64,000 nucleotides of DNA from DT-110 sp030148525. Its GTDB lineage: Bacteria; Bacteroidota; Bacteroidia; Chitinophagales; Saprospiraceae. A program made the translations under genes and the position numbers. Location: the NCBI GenBank assembly GCA_965227445.1, contig OZ245751.1, forward strand, positions 4,836,001 through 4,900,000, given 5' to 3'. Shown here piece after piece: positions 10,317 to 19,516 of the stretch. Within the stretch, counting starts at the first letter, position 1, and every line of letters starts with the position of its first letter. The notes under the pieces are model-generated. The model did no database searches and had not been told where the DNA came from. It saw only the letters and a list, made by a program, of their open reading frames with translations.

Positions 10317-11246
10317 ATGAACCATTTACACCTCTTATGGAATATAGTCAAGCAGGCCGTACTCCAGTTTTTCCAGGACCGTTGCCTGAAACACAGTGCC
10401 GCTCTGGCTTACTACACCATCTTTTCCCTGCCATCCATGCTGATCATTATTATTACGGTGGGCGGCTATCTATATGGTGAAAAAGCCCTCCAGGGTGAAT
10501 TATTTCACGTTATCGATAACTATGCCGGGGCCAAAGTGGCCGGTCAGATCGAACAGGTATTGGCCAACCTGCAGGTCCGGGGCAACAACATCTGGGCAAC
10601 CATTATCGGAGTCGGCACCCTTTTGTTTGCGGCCACCGGTATTTTCGGTCAGATCCAGGATTCCATTAATCAGATCTGGGGACTGCAGACCAAACCCGAG
10701 AAGAGCTGGTTGATCCTGATCCTCAAGCGCCTTACCTCTTTTTCCATGATCTTGGTACTTGGATTCATTTTATTGATTTCGCTTACGCTAAATACCGTAT
10801 TAGAAGTGCTGATGGATCGGCTGAAAGCTAATTTTTCCGATCAGGTCATTGACCTTGTTTACTACGGCGAGTATTTGGTGGGATTTATTATTATAACCCT
10901 TTTGTTTCTCCTGATCTTTAAGATCCTGCCCGATGCGACCATTAAGTGGCGACATACCTTGGTAGGTGCGGTTATTACGAGTGTTCTTTTTCTCATTGGA
11001 AAAAGTATTATCGGCACCTACCTCACGGATACCCGCTTGATCTCTGCTTACGGAGGCACCAGCTCACTGATCGTACTATTGATTTGGGTGTATTATTCCT
11101 CGGTCATCCTGTTCCTGGGAGCGGAAATAACCCTGGCTTACGTGCTGCAGTCCGGTGTCAAGATCGAACCTAATCAGTATGCCACTTTTGTGGAATATGT
11201 ACGGGTAGAAAAGGATGGGGTGGAATCGGGCAAAAAGGAGGAGTAA
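10317..11246 (+). CDS. YihY/BrkB-family inner-membrane protein
   Basis: 309-residue integral membrane protein of the UPF0761/YihY family. The family signature HSAALAYYTIFSLPSMLIIII is near residues 25-45, GIFGQIQDSINQIWGL near 110, and the last core helix is YGGTSSLIVLLIWVYYSSVILFLGAE near 245-270. Several hydrophobic helices are evident, and the charged tail is cytosolic. The biochemical function of the family is not settled. It stands alone, divergent from the sigma-factor gene and convergent with a secreted beta-helix protein. Confidence 0.87.
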   Translation: MNHLHLLWNIVKQAVLQFFQDRCLKHSAALAYYTIFSLPSMLIIIITVGGYLYGEKALQGELFHVIDNYAGAKVAGQIEQVLANLQVRGNNIWATIIGVGTLLFAATGIFGQIQDSINQIWGLQTKPEKSWLILILKRLTSFSMILVLGFILLISLTLNTVLEVLMDRLKANFSDQVIDLVYYGEYLVGFIIITLLFLLIFKILPDATIKWRHTLVGAVITSVLFLIGKSIIGTYLTDTRLISAYGGTSSLIVLLIWVYYSSVILFLGAEITLAYVLQSGVKIEPNQYATFVEYVRVEKDGVESGKKEE

Positions 11247-11308
11247 ATTACGGAGCTGATTACGAAGTAAAATATACTGCGCAGGAATCACCCAATTTGA
11301 AACACACC

Positions 11309-12775
11309 CTATAATCCTTTTATCAGTTTGTACGGTCTGTTCAAAGACTGACCTCCCGATCGTACTTCCAACCAATACAACTTGCTTTGAAGATGGCTGA
11401 TATCGACCCGAAACGACTGCGGACCACTGCTCAAATACCCTATCCTCTTTTGCAATACCCGGCGGCCGGTTAGATCGTAGAAGACAATCTGCACTTCACC
11501 TGGCGCAATCAGGTCGAGCTCGAAGGTTAAGCTGGTGTGGGCAGGATTCGGAAACACCCTCCAGTCGGAAGTAGTCTTTTCGGGTTGTGGAGGTGCGGAT
11601 ACTACGGGATCCCCGCAGGGAACAATGCCCACGTCGGGACGCTCCTCTTCGGTAAAACCGATACTCCGCCCGGATCCCCGGGCGGGACTATTGGGTCCCA
11701 AAAAGTACTGTTCTCCCCGTTGCATGACCAGCGGATCAAGTCCTGTATCAGACTGATGTGCGAAGGGAGCCGACAGGGAGTCCTGTTCAATATAGCCGTA
11801 CACATTGTACCGGCTGTTTACCAGGACACGTTTTCGGTCCGGATCATCAAACCAAACATCGGCATTGGCATTGCCCCACAAGATGGAATTGGCCATTTGG
11901 ACGTGGACCAGGGAATCAGCTCCCGATGAATACACCATGCCGTAACCGGATTCGATAGGTTCTGAATCAGAGGTAGCAGCAGCATTATAGGCGATCAGGG
12001 AATGTAACACCTTGAGGTTGGACAGATTAGCCTGCTGACTGACTAAGAGGCCAGTTCCCGCATTATGGGCAATTGTCGAGTTGATCAGGATCACATCCGA
12101 GATCAGTGTAAAGTCGCCATCAACGTATTTGACAACGGCGGAGGTACGGCCGGCTTGATTACCAATAAAAGTGGTGTTAGCAATTAATAATTGAGCCTTG
12201 GATAAGTAGCTGGTATACTGAACCGCCTCTCCTTTCCCACCCTGCAGAATAAATCCATCCAGTATGAGGGACGAAGAGTTTCCAGAGGATATGAAGTAGT
12301 GGAAAATGGGATTTTTTCCATTCCCATTGAGGATAGTTTTATATCGGCAGTGGTCCCTTTCGGAAAAATCGGCCTTCCAGCCGCCCTGGATCAACACCCG
12401 GGGTGATTCGGCATAAGCTTCGTGGCGGTAATTCAAATCGTATTCTCCTTCCGGAATGCGCAAGACTGACCCTCTGGGCGCCATGCGAATGAACGTTTCC
12501 AGGGACTGGTCACCCCTATAATCCAGCACCAGGGGTTGATCGGGATCCTGAGGGTGACTCCCCAGGTAGTATTCGTACAAATTACAGACTCCGTCTTGAT
12601 CCGGATCCAACCAGGCATCTTTGGGATCATTCTCATCGAGATTGCGATGGTATTCCCAGGCGTTGGGCATGGCATCCCGATCACTATCCCAGTCTTCCAA
12701 TTGACCATTCAGGTCTACCGGGCAAATGAATAACAGGTTACTGAAAACGATGATTGGCAGCACTGACCTCACCAT
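11309..12775 (-). CDS. Secreted beta-helix protein with T9SS sorting domain
   Basis: I start at the ATG at 12775-12773; the longer frame to 12922 lacks a credible signal, whereas this start gives MVRSVLPIIVFSNLLFICP and a cleavable signal. Mature parts: an acidic Ca-binding-like stretch (DSDRDAMPNAWEYHR, DPDQDGVCNLYEYYLGS, about 28-75), a right-handed parallel beta-helix with N/S-rich coils (about 85-390), and a T9SS type A sorting domain (last about 85 residues, VFPNPAHTSLTFEL to the end). It is therefore secreted through the outer membrane and probably surface attached. No catalytic residues can be assigned; adhesin and polysaccharide lyase are both possible. Confidence 0.82.
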   Translation of the reverse strand: MVRSVLPIIVFSNLLFICPVDLNGQLEDWDSDRDAMPNAWEYHRNLDENDPKDAWLDPDQDGVCNLYEYYLGSHPQDPDQPLVLDYRGDQSLETFIRMAPRGSVLRIPEGEYDLNYRHEAYAESPRVLIQGGWKADFSERDHCRYKTILNGNGKNPIFHYFISSGNSSSLILDGFILQGGKGEAVQYTSYLSKAQLLIANTTFIGNQAGRTSAVVKYVDGDFTLISDVILINSTIAHNAGTGLLVSQQANLSNLKVLHSLIAYNAAATSDSEPIESGYGMVYSSGADSLVHVQMANSILWGNANADVWFDDPDRKRVLVNSRYNVYGYIEQDSLSAPFAHQSDTGLDPLVMQRGEQYFLGPNSPARGSGRSIGFTEEERPDVGIVPCGDPVVSAPPQPEKTTSDWRVFPNPAHTSLTFELDLIAPGEVQIVFYDLTGRRVLQKRIGYLSSGPQSFRVDISHLQSKLYWLEVRSGGQSLNRPYKLIKGL

Positions 12776-12968
12776 GGCAGGAAGGGTACGTAAACAGTTG
12801 ATAATCCCCGATACCTTTTTGGCGAAAGCCAAAGCAGTACCTATAGTATACACAAAGGTAGGCACTAGCTCACTGTGATTGGATGGATAGAACAAGCCTA
12901 ACAAAAAATTAATATGCCCCATATTTTTCCGTAAAACAGATTAGCTCGTTCTTGCGGAAAAGATATCT

Positions 12969-13220
12969 ATGGATTTTTATGCTATCATTGGCTGGGTGGG
13001 GGCTGTGTCGTACATTCTGGCCTATTTCCTGTTGGTCATCAAGGTTTTATCCGCCGAACAGGCGACCTACCATGCAATGAATGCTTTCGGAGGTATTTGT
13101 CTGGTAATTAACGCCCTGGTCCTTTCGGATATGCCCAATATTGTAGTTAATGCGGTTTGGGGAGGACTGGCTTTTTTTGCTTTAGCAAAAATCATGCGGC
13201 TGCGGATTGCTAAATCGTAG
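12969..13220 (+). CDS. Small membrane protein, CBU_0592-like
   Basis: 83 residues with three hydrophobic segments: GWVGAVSYILAYFLLVIKVL, then GGICLVINALVL, then NAVWGGLAFFALAKI. The pattern resembles the CBU_0592-type small membrane protein family, whose function is unknown. Its last 11 bp overlap the 3' end of the convergent TetR gene (13210-13220), so neither can be extended and no terminator separates them. Composition and codon use look coding. Confidence 0.75.
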   Translation: MDFYAIIGWVGAVSYILAYFLLVIKVLSAEQATYHAMNAFGGICLVINALVLSDMPNIVVNAVWGGLAFFALAKIMRLRIAKS

Positions 13221-13839
13221 TATCCTGGCTTTGGTAGTCAAATTCAAGCATGGAAATAGCCAGGCGTTTATAGGATGCCAACCGCCTTTCAATCTCCTCC
13301 TTATCGTCCACCAATCCCAGGTAATAGTAAGCCCCATCCACCAGGGCAAAAATATTCTTGGATAAAGCGCTGGTATCCGGGTGAACTAAAACGCCGTTCT
13401 CCACGGCTTCGTCCAGGGCCTTTCTCAGGGTAAGGTGTAGCGTATCGTGTAATTGCTTAAAGCTTTCGCGAAAGGCTTTGTTGCGGTACACCTGAGCGTA
13501 GAAGCTGTAGAACACGCCATCATCAAAAAGTCGATTCCATTTTCTGGAGAACAGGTTTTCGATCAACTGAATCAGCTTTTCCCGGGTATCCAACACCGCA
13601 CCGTTCACCCGGTATATCTTCAGGTAACGCTCCAGTATGAAGTCATTAAGGGCGACCATCAATTCCTCCCGGGTTTTAAAATAATGCATCACCAGGCTGG
13701 GATTGATCTTAGCATAATCGGCCACTTTTGAAATCGAGGCATTCTCCAGACCTTCCTTCTTAGCTACTGCGTAAAAAGCCTTAATAATTTCCGCCTTTCG
13801 TTGTTCCCGGATACTCTTCTTTCCCACAATAGGGTACAA
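13210..13839 (-). CDS. TetR/AcrR-family transcriptional regulator
   Basis: 209 residues. The N-terminal HTH lies at about 15-60: AEIIKAFYAVAKKEGLENAS, then ISKVADYAKINPSLVMHYF as recognition region. It is followed by an all-alpha ligand/dimer domain. It is divergent from the SusC gene, and three near-identical palindromes (13974-14079) lie in the gap, so it is the obvious candidate repressor of SusC/SusD and possibly of itself. TetR control of a SusCD pair is not the usual arrangement (hybrid two-component, AraC or ECF sigma are commoner). Its ligand is unknown. Confidence 0.9.
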   Translation of the reverse strand: MYPIVGKKSIREQRKAEIIKAFYAVAKKEGLENASISKVADYAKINPSLVMHYFKTREELMVALNDFILERYLKIYRVNGAVLDTREKLIQLIENLFSRKWNRLFDDGVFYSFYAQVYRNKAFRESFKQLHDTLHLTLRKALDEAVENGVLVHPDTSALSKNIFALVDGAYYYLGLVDDKEEIERRLASYKRLAISMLEFDYQSQDTTI

Positions 13840-13973
13840 TTTGTTATTCCAGCAAATGCTGGCCCTTAAACAGATAAAAATAAGGTTTTAAAGCCACTTT
13901 CCCGCCTTATCTGCACCACTCATTCCGCCCCGGGTTCCACCACCAATCGGGGGACAAATAAACCAAATTTCAC

Positions 13974-14079
13974 GGAATAGTCATTCAAAAAAAGCTTCGT
14001 TCAGCCAGCTGAAAACCATTGAATGACCATTCAAAAAATTCACAGTCAGTTAACCGAAACTTAACTGAATGACCATTCA
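13974..14079. promoter_or_regulatory. Three phased operator-like palindromes upstream of SusC
   Basis: Copies lie at 13974-13987 (GGAATAGTCATTCA), 14019-14034 (TTGAATGACCATTCAA, perfect 7-bp arms around AC) and 14066-14079 (TGAATGACCATTCA). Their centres are 13980.5, 14026.5 and 14072.5, exactly 46 bp apart. They sit between the divergent TetR regulator and SusC genes, the last ending 58 bp before the SusC ATG. Size and symmetry suit a TetR dimer; binding itself is inferred. Confidence 0.72.
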
Positions 14080-14137
14080 AATTTTTGCCTAAAGGGCGAA
14101 ATTACCCCCTGAAACTATTTAACAAAAAACACGTGCA

Positions 14138-17100
14138 ATGAAAACTCCTAAAGCACTCACTACCAATCTTTTGTTTTCCAAAAATTGGTTGACAGCTTTT
14201 GCTCTTTTCCTCGTCAGCGCCCTTGGCCTCGGCGCTCAGGAGGCGACTATGACTGTTCAGGGTAAAGTGGTCGACCAGGAAGACAACTCACCGCTGACCG
14301 GCGTTACCGTAATGTTAAAAGGAACGACGAACGGTGTTATAACCGACCTGGAAGGCGACTACTCCATCGAAGCACCCGCCAATGGCATCCTGGTCTTTTC
14401 TTTCGTCGGAATGATCACCAAAGAGGAACCCATTAACGGAAGGTCGACTATCGACCTCTCCATGGAAACCGATGCCGTTGGTCTCGACGAAGTGGTCGTC
14501 GTAGGCTACGGTACCCAAAAGAAAGAAAACCTCTCGGGTGCCGTTGATGCCATCGACATTGAACAACTGGAGAGCCGCCCGATAAATAACCTGGCACAAG
14601 GTCTGCAGGGTGTGGCTCCCAACCTGAACATCGGATTCAACAGCGGTGCTCCCGGCCAGGCGGCATCGTTTAATATCCGTGGTTTTACCTCCATCAATGG
14701 AGGTGAGCCCCTGATTCTGATCGATAACGTACCCGTTGATCCGATCGAGCTAAACCGCATAGCTCCGCAGGATGTCGCCTCCATTTCCGTAATAAAGGAC
14801 GCATCAGCTGCCGCCATCTACGGTGCCCGTGCTTCTTTTGGTGTGGTGTTGATCACCACGAAAAACGGTTCACAGGATGGAGTTCAGGTTACGTACACCA
14901 ACAACCTGTCGCTGAGTCAGCCTACGGTCCTGAGCGATCGCATTACCGACCCGTACATTTTTCTGCGTGTAAAAGAAACGGCCTCTGATAATACCCCCTG
15001 GGACAATCAGAATTTCAGCGATGAAACCTACAAATGGGCCAAGGAGCGCTCTGATAATCCAGAGTCTACGCCTGGCGTGCGCATGAACGAGAATTCGGGT
15101 ATGTGGGAATATATGGGTAACCGCGACTGGGTAGCCTATTTCCTGGATGATAACTCTTTTTCGCAGGATCATAACATCAGTGTAAGTGGCCGCTCCGACA
15201 ATGCCGACTACTACCTCTCGGGGGGCTACAACCGATACAATGGCTCTTTAAGGCTGGCTGATGATTACTTTGACCGCTACTCCGTTCGTGGGAAAGTCAA
15301 CTTCCGCGTAAATGACTGGCTGACTATTGGCAACAACACCTTCCTGTCTAATACCCTGCGGGAAAATCCAAGCTATTTCTCCGTGTGGGACATTTATAAT
15401 ATGGACCCGGTTTCCTTCGATAAAAACCCCGATGGTACCTGGGCCAATACCGAAGTAGGTAGGGAAGCTGCGCAATTGACCGATGGCGGAAACTCCCAAC
15501 AACGATACAACAGTTACCAGTCAACCTTCTCTGCGGAATCATGGCTACTGAAAGATGTGCTCAAATTTAATGCAGAGTACACGGTGCGTCGCGGACAGAC
15601 CAACTGGAACTGGTTCACTACTAAGTACCTCGTAGGTTTTGGTGAAGATGATGTACGCGAAGTGGGTACCAATCGCGCTTACCGTGAAGCTACTTTCGAT
15701 CGCTACGATGTAGTGAACCTGTACGGTACCTACAACCAGAAAATTGGTTCGGACCACAACATCACCGTCATTGGCGGGTACAACCAGGAGTTTTTCCGTA
15801 CGGAGACCTTTTACGCGGAGCGCGAGGGATTGATCTCTGCTTCTCTGCCCACCATCGCTCTGGCAACCGGCGAGGATGAAGTGAACGAACGCATCTTTGA
15901 CTGGGCCGTTCGCGGTATTTTCGGTCGGATCAACTACATCTTCAAGGATAAATACATCCTCGAATTCAATGGTCGCTACGATGGCTCATCCCGCTTCCCA
16001 GCCGACAATCGCTTCGGATTCTTCCCGTCTGCTTCTGCGGCCTGGCGGTTGGATAAGGAAAACTTCTTTGACATTAACATGGTCAGTCACCTGAAACTTC
16101 GTGCTTCCTACGGGGAATTGGGTAATCAGGCCGTAGGCTTTTACGGATATATACCTTCACTCTCTGCTGCTCAGGGCCGCTACATCATCGGTGGTCAGGT
16201 ACCACAACGCATTACCCCTCCCGACCTGGTCTCCTCAAACTATACCTGGGAGGACGTCTCCACGCTCAACTTCGGTGTAGACATGGGCTTATGGGACGAC
16301 CGATTCATGGTCAGCTTCGATGTGTTCGAGCGCAACACCCTGGGCATGCTGACCCTGGGTAAGGACCTGCCGGATGTACTGGGTGCTGACGAACCCAGCG
16401 AAAACGCCGCCGACCTGGAAACCAGGGGCTGGGATTTGTCGATCGAATACCGCAATAGTGTGCAGGTTCTCGGCAAGCCCATGAACTTCAATATCCGCGG
16501 TGTGGTTTCGGATAGCCGCTCCTTCATTACTCGCTTCGATAACCCAACCAACCGCCTGACCCAATTTTACGAAGGCATGGAAATCGGCGAGATCTGGGGG
16601 CTGGAAAGCGATGGATTGTTCCGGTCACAAGCCGAAATTGATGCCCTGGACCAAACGGCAATCATTCCCTGGGGCGCCCTTTCAATCGTCGAAGGATGGC
16701 CAAAATACGTAGACCAGAACGGAGACGGAGTGATCAACAAAGGTACGCTGACTACGGATGATCCCGGCGACTTGCGGGTGATCGGTAACTTTATGCCTCG
16801 GTATAATTTTGGTGTTAACCTGGCTTTCGACTGGAATGGTTTTGATTTCAGCGCCTTCTTCCAGGGTATTGGCCAGCGCGATTACTATCCGGTAGATTAC
16901 CTGTACTGGAGCTTCTACCAGCAGCCTTACGAAGGCGGTGCGATTCACGCCCTCGATTTCTACCGGGCTCAGGACGATCCAGAAGCACTGCGCGCCCAAC
17001 ACTCTCAGGCCTACATTGATGCTGGTCTGGCCGATCAAAATCTCGATGCTGCTTTCCCGCATATTCAGGCGTGGTTGGCCGATCGTAATCTGGGTGAGCG

Positions 17101-17425
17101 CATCGACCAATCACAGGGTCTGGCCATTCCGCAGACCGATCACCTGTTGAATGCTTCGTACCTGCGCTTCAAGAACCTAACTATTGGCTATACCCTGCCT
17201 GCGGCCCTTACGGAAAAAATAAACATCAGCCGCTTCCGAATTTTTGTTTCCGGTGAAAACCTGGTGGAATGGTCCGGCGTGAAAGACTTCTATGATCCCG
17301 AAGCCATTACCGACGCCGTAAGTGCCCGCTTTAATCCAGCCGTTGGTGCCGGACGCCAATCTGGTTCCGGTTATCAATATCCCTTCCAGCGTCGCTACGC
17401 CGCAGGCATCAACGTCACTTTTTAA
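14138..17425 (+). CDS. SusC/RagA-family TonB-linked outer-membrane transporter
   Basis: 1095 residues. Signal peptide ends GLGAQ. A CarboxypepD_reg domain follows (about 38-120, VQGKVVDQEDNSPLTGVTV), then the SusC signature VVVVGYGTQKKENLSGAV (about 118-135), a plug (GLQGVAPNLNI, SISVIKDASAAAIYGARA) and a large beta-barrel ending AAGINVTF. The SusD partner follows after 25 bp. SusC/SusD pairs import oligosaccharides across the outer membrane with TonB energy. The substrate is uncertain: fucosidases begin 5 kb downstream and the beta-glucan enzymes 11 kb downstream. TetR-type operators lie just upstream. Confidence 0.96.
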   Translation: MKTPKALTTNLLFSKNWLTAFALFLVSALGLGAQEATMTVQGKVVDQEDNSPLTGVTVMLKGTTNGVITDLEGDYSIEAPANGILVFSFVGMITKEEPINGRSTIDLSMETDAVGLDEVVVVGYGTQKKENLSGAVDAIDIEQLESRPINNLAQGLQGVAPNLNIGFNSGAPGQAASFNIRGFTSINGGEPLILIDNVPVDPIELNRIAPQDVASISVIKDASAAAIYGARASFGVVLITTKNGSQDGVQVTYTNNLSLSQPTVLSDRITDPYIFLRVKETASDNTPWDNQNFSDETYKWAKERSDNPESTPGVRMNENSGMWEYMGNRDWVAYFLDDNSFSQDHNISVSGRSDNADYYLSGGYNRYNGSLRLADDYFDRYSVRGKVNFRVNDWLTIGNNTFLSNTLRENPSYFSVWDIYNMDPVSFDKNPDGTWANTEVGREAAQLTDGGNSQQRYNSYQSTFSAESWLLKDVLKFNAEYTVRRGQTNWNWFTTKYLVGFGEDDVREVGTNRAYREATFDRYDVVNLYGTYNQKIGSDHNITVIGGYNQEFFRTETFYAEREGLISASLPTIALATGEDEVNERIFDWAVRGIFGRINYIFKDKYILEFNGRYDGSSRFPADNRFGFFPSASAAWRLDKENFFDINMVSHLKLRASYGELGNQAVGFYGYIPSLSAAQGRYIIGGQVPQRITPPDLVSSNYTWEDVSTLNFGVDMGLWDDRFMVSFDVFERNTLGMLTLGKDLPDVLGADEPSENAADLETRGWDLSIEYRNSVQVLGKPMNFNIRGVVSDSRSFITRFDNPTNRLTQFYEGMEIGEIWGLESDGLFRSQAEIDALDQTAIIPWGALSIVEGWPKYVDQNGDGVINKGTLTTDDPGDLRVIGNFMPRYNFGVNLAFDWNGFDFSAFFQGIGQRDYYPVDYLYWSFYQQPYEGGAIHALDFYRAQDDPEALRAQHSQAYIDAGLADQNLDAAFPHIQAWLADRNLGERIDQSQGLAIPQTDHLLNASYLRFKNLTIGYTLPAALTEKINISRFRIFVSGENLVEWSGVKDFYDPEAITDAVSARFNPAVGAGRQSGSGYQYPFQRRYAAGINVTF

Positions 17426-17450
17426 ATAAACAAACAAGAAATCAATTATT

Positions 17451-19250
17451 ATGAAAAAGCATTTGTCTCTTTCATGCATCATAGCGGTCCTGTTCCTCTT
17501 TACCTCGTGTAACGATGAATTCCTGGATCGTTTTCCGGAAACCCAGATCGGTACCGAGAACTTCTTCAATACGGAAGACGATCTGAACCTCTACATCAAC
17601 AACTTGTACAGCTTCCCCGGTGGCGGCATGTATTCCGCCGATGGGTACGCCACTTCGGATAATATGGCTAATACGGGGAATACCGAGCTCAAGACCATGA
17701 TGGTCACCAATCCCAATGCGACCACCATTCAGGGTGGATGGAACTGGAACCGACTGCGCACCATCAACCTGTTCCTGGAAAATGTGGATAAAGCGGATGT
17801 CCCCGCAAGGACAACGGCGCACTTCGAAGGGCTGGCGCGATATTTTCGGGCTACTTTTTACATGGACATGGTGAAGCGGTACTCCGACGTACCCTGGTAC
17901 GATCAGGTGATCGAAACGGGCGACGAAGACGCCTTGTTCAAGGATCGCGACCCACGGTCATTTGTGGTGGATCGAATTTTTGAGGACTTCCAGTTTGCTG
18001 CGGAGAATGTGTTCGAAAGTCAACCCGCGGGAGCGATTCATCAGCTGTTTGTAAAAGCGGAGATGGCACGGGCGGCCCTTTACGAAGGGACCTTCCGGAA
18101 GTATCATCCTGAGTTGGGGCTCGAATCCTCAGCTAACGACTTTCTACAATTGGCCAGAGACCTGTCAAAAGAGATTATGGACTCCGGCAACTACAGCATT
18201 TACAATACCGGTAATCCGGGCTCTGATTACTACAACTTATTTGTATCGGGAGACCTGACCGGCAATCCGGAGATCATTTTCACCAATATTTCCCAGGATG
18301 AACTAAAAAATAGCGGCAACTCCATCACTATTTTCGGTAACTACGAAACTAGCCCCAGCCGGGACCTGCTTCAGGCTTACCTCATGCAGGATGGTTCCTA
18401 CTACACCGACCAGGCCGACTATCAAACCAAGCAGTTTGTAGAGGAATTCGAAAATCGTGATCCTCGTTTGTCGCAAACCTATGCATTCCCGGGTTGGGAA
18501 TTGATCCGTACGGGTACCTATGCGCAAGGTGGCGGCATCTATGTGCAGCAGTTGAACAAAAACTTCTCGGGCTACCACCAGATCAAAGGGTTTGTCAACT
18601 CAACTAATCAAACGGTGGTTAACGATGTGGACTACCCGGTACTGCGCTACGCCGAAGTCTTGTTGATCTACGCCGAAGCTCGTGCCGAACTAAACGAACT
18701 TACCCAGGCTGACCTGGACGCAACGGTCAACATCCTGCGCGATCGCGTAGGCATGCCACACCTTATGATGGGCGTACAATTAGATCCGGTTCAGCAAGCA
18801 CGCTTTCCCATGGTAAGCAGCGCCGAGCTGCTGGAGATCCGTCGTGAACGCCGCATTGAACTGGCTCTGGAAGGTTACCGCCACGATGACCTGATGCGTT
18901 GGGCCGCCGGCAAATTGCTGGAAGCCGAGCCCGAAGGCATGTACTTCCCCGGTCTGGGTAAATACGACCTGACTGGTGACGGTGTGGAAGACATCATTCT
19001 GATCGACGAAGGTGAAACGATCCCTTCCGGAGAGAATAAAGAGCTCAACTCCCTGGGGGTTCCCCTCATCTACTACCGCGCCAGCCTACCCGACGCAACT
19101 GGCGGTGTGTATCTGGAAAATGGTACCAGTGGAACCGTACAAACGATCAACGAACGCGGCACCTTCGTAGAACCGAAATACTATTACCGTCCCATCCCCG
19201 CCAATCAGGTTAGTGTCAATCCAAACCTGACGCAGATTATGGGTTGGTGA
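17451..19250 (+). CDS. SusD/RagB-family surface glycan-binding lipoprotein
   Basis: 599 residues. Lipoprotein signal ends FLFTSC (Cys20), followed by the SusD-typical NDEFLDRFPETQI. TPR-like helices follow (GLARYFRATFYMDMVKRYSDVPW). The C-terminal landmarks are LRYAEVLLIYAEARAELN and LLEIRRERRIELALEGYRHDDLMRWAAG. It forms the hinged lid on the SusC barrel encoded 25 bp upstream and contributes to substrate capture at the cell surface. A terminator at 19271 ends the two-gene unit. Confidence 0.96.
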   Translation: MKKHLSLSCIIAVLFLFTSCNDEFLDRFPETQIGTENFFNTEDDLNLYINNLYSFPGGGMYSADGYATSDNMANTGNTELKTMMVTNPNATTIQGGWNWNRLRTINLFLENVDKADVPARTTAHFEGLARYFRATFYMDMVKRYSDVPWYDQVIETGDEDALFKDRDPRSFVVDRIFEDFQFAAENVFESQPAGAIHQLFVKAEMARAALYEGTFRKYHPELGLESSANDFLQLARDLSKEIMDSGNYSIYNTGNPGSDYYNLFVSGDLTGNPEIIFTNISQDELKNSGNSITIFGNYETSPSRDLLQAYLMQDGSYYTDQADYQTKQFVEEFENRDPRLSQTYAFPGWELIRTGTYAQGGGIYVQQLNKNFSGYHQIKGFVNSTNQTVVNDVDYPVLRYAEVLLIYAEARAELNELTQADLDATVNILRDRVGMPHLMMGVQLDPVQQARFPMVSSAELLEIRRERRIELALEGYRHDDLMRWAAGKLLEAEPEGMYFPGLGKYDLTGDGVEDIILIDEGETIPSGENKELNSLGVPLIYYRASLPDATGGVYLENGTSGTVQTINERGTFVEPKYYYRPIPANQVSVNPNLTQIMGW

Positions 19251-19270
19251 TTTATAATCTTTTAATCGTA

Positions 19271-19306
19271 GAGGGATGTAGTCGCATGGCTGCCTCCCTC
19301 TTTTTT
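19271..19306 (+). terminator. Rho-independent terminator after SusC/SusD
   Basis: Stem GAGGGA (19271-19276) pairs with TCCCTC (19295-19300) and runs straight into six T residues (19301-19306). It lies 20 bp after the SusD stop codon, so SusC/SusD form a closed two-gene operon. Confidence 0.7.
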
Positions 19307-19315
19307 AACTTTCGT

Positions 19316-19367
19316 GAGGTTGGGCTTGAAGGATTTCGTAAAACTCAGATAATCAAGGCCCAACCTC
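19316..19367. repeat. Dispersed hairpin repeat, copy 1
   Basis: Perfect 10-bp arms GAGGTTGGGC (19316-19325) and GCCCAACCTC (19358-19367). The arm word is shared with hairpins at 19441-19497 and 47637-47690, all intergenic, so this looks like a small repeat family rather than a gene-specific site. Confidence 0.6.
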
Positions 19368-19440
19368 CCGGTACAGCGTATTATGTATAGGGTAATTGGA
19401 TTTAAGGAGATCTTACTACCTACTACCCTTTACCAAATAC

Positions 19441-19497
19441 AACGTAAGGTTGTCACAATCAGCTATTTAACAAATAGATCGAACCCAACCTTACGTT
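19441..19497. repeat. Dispersed hairpin repeat, copy 2
   Basis: Perfect 12-bp arms AACGTAAGGTTG (19441-19452) and CAACCTTACGTT (19486-19497), ending 20 bp before the PHP phosphoesterase gene. Same arm theme (AACGT-R-AGGTTG) as the copies at 19316 and 47637. It could affect the 5' leader of the next gene. Confidence 0.6.
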
Positions 19498-19516
19498 ACC
19501 TTAATATCCTATTTCA

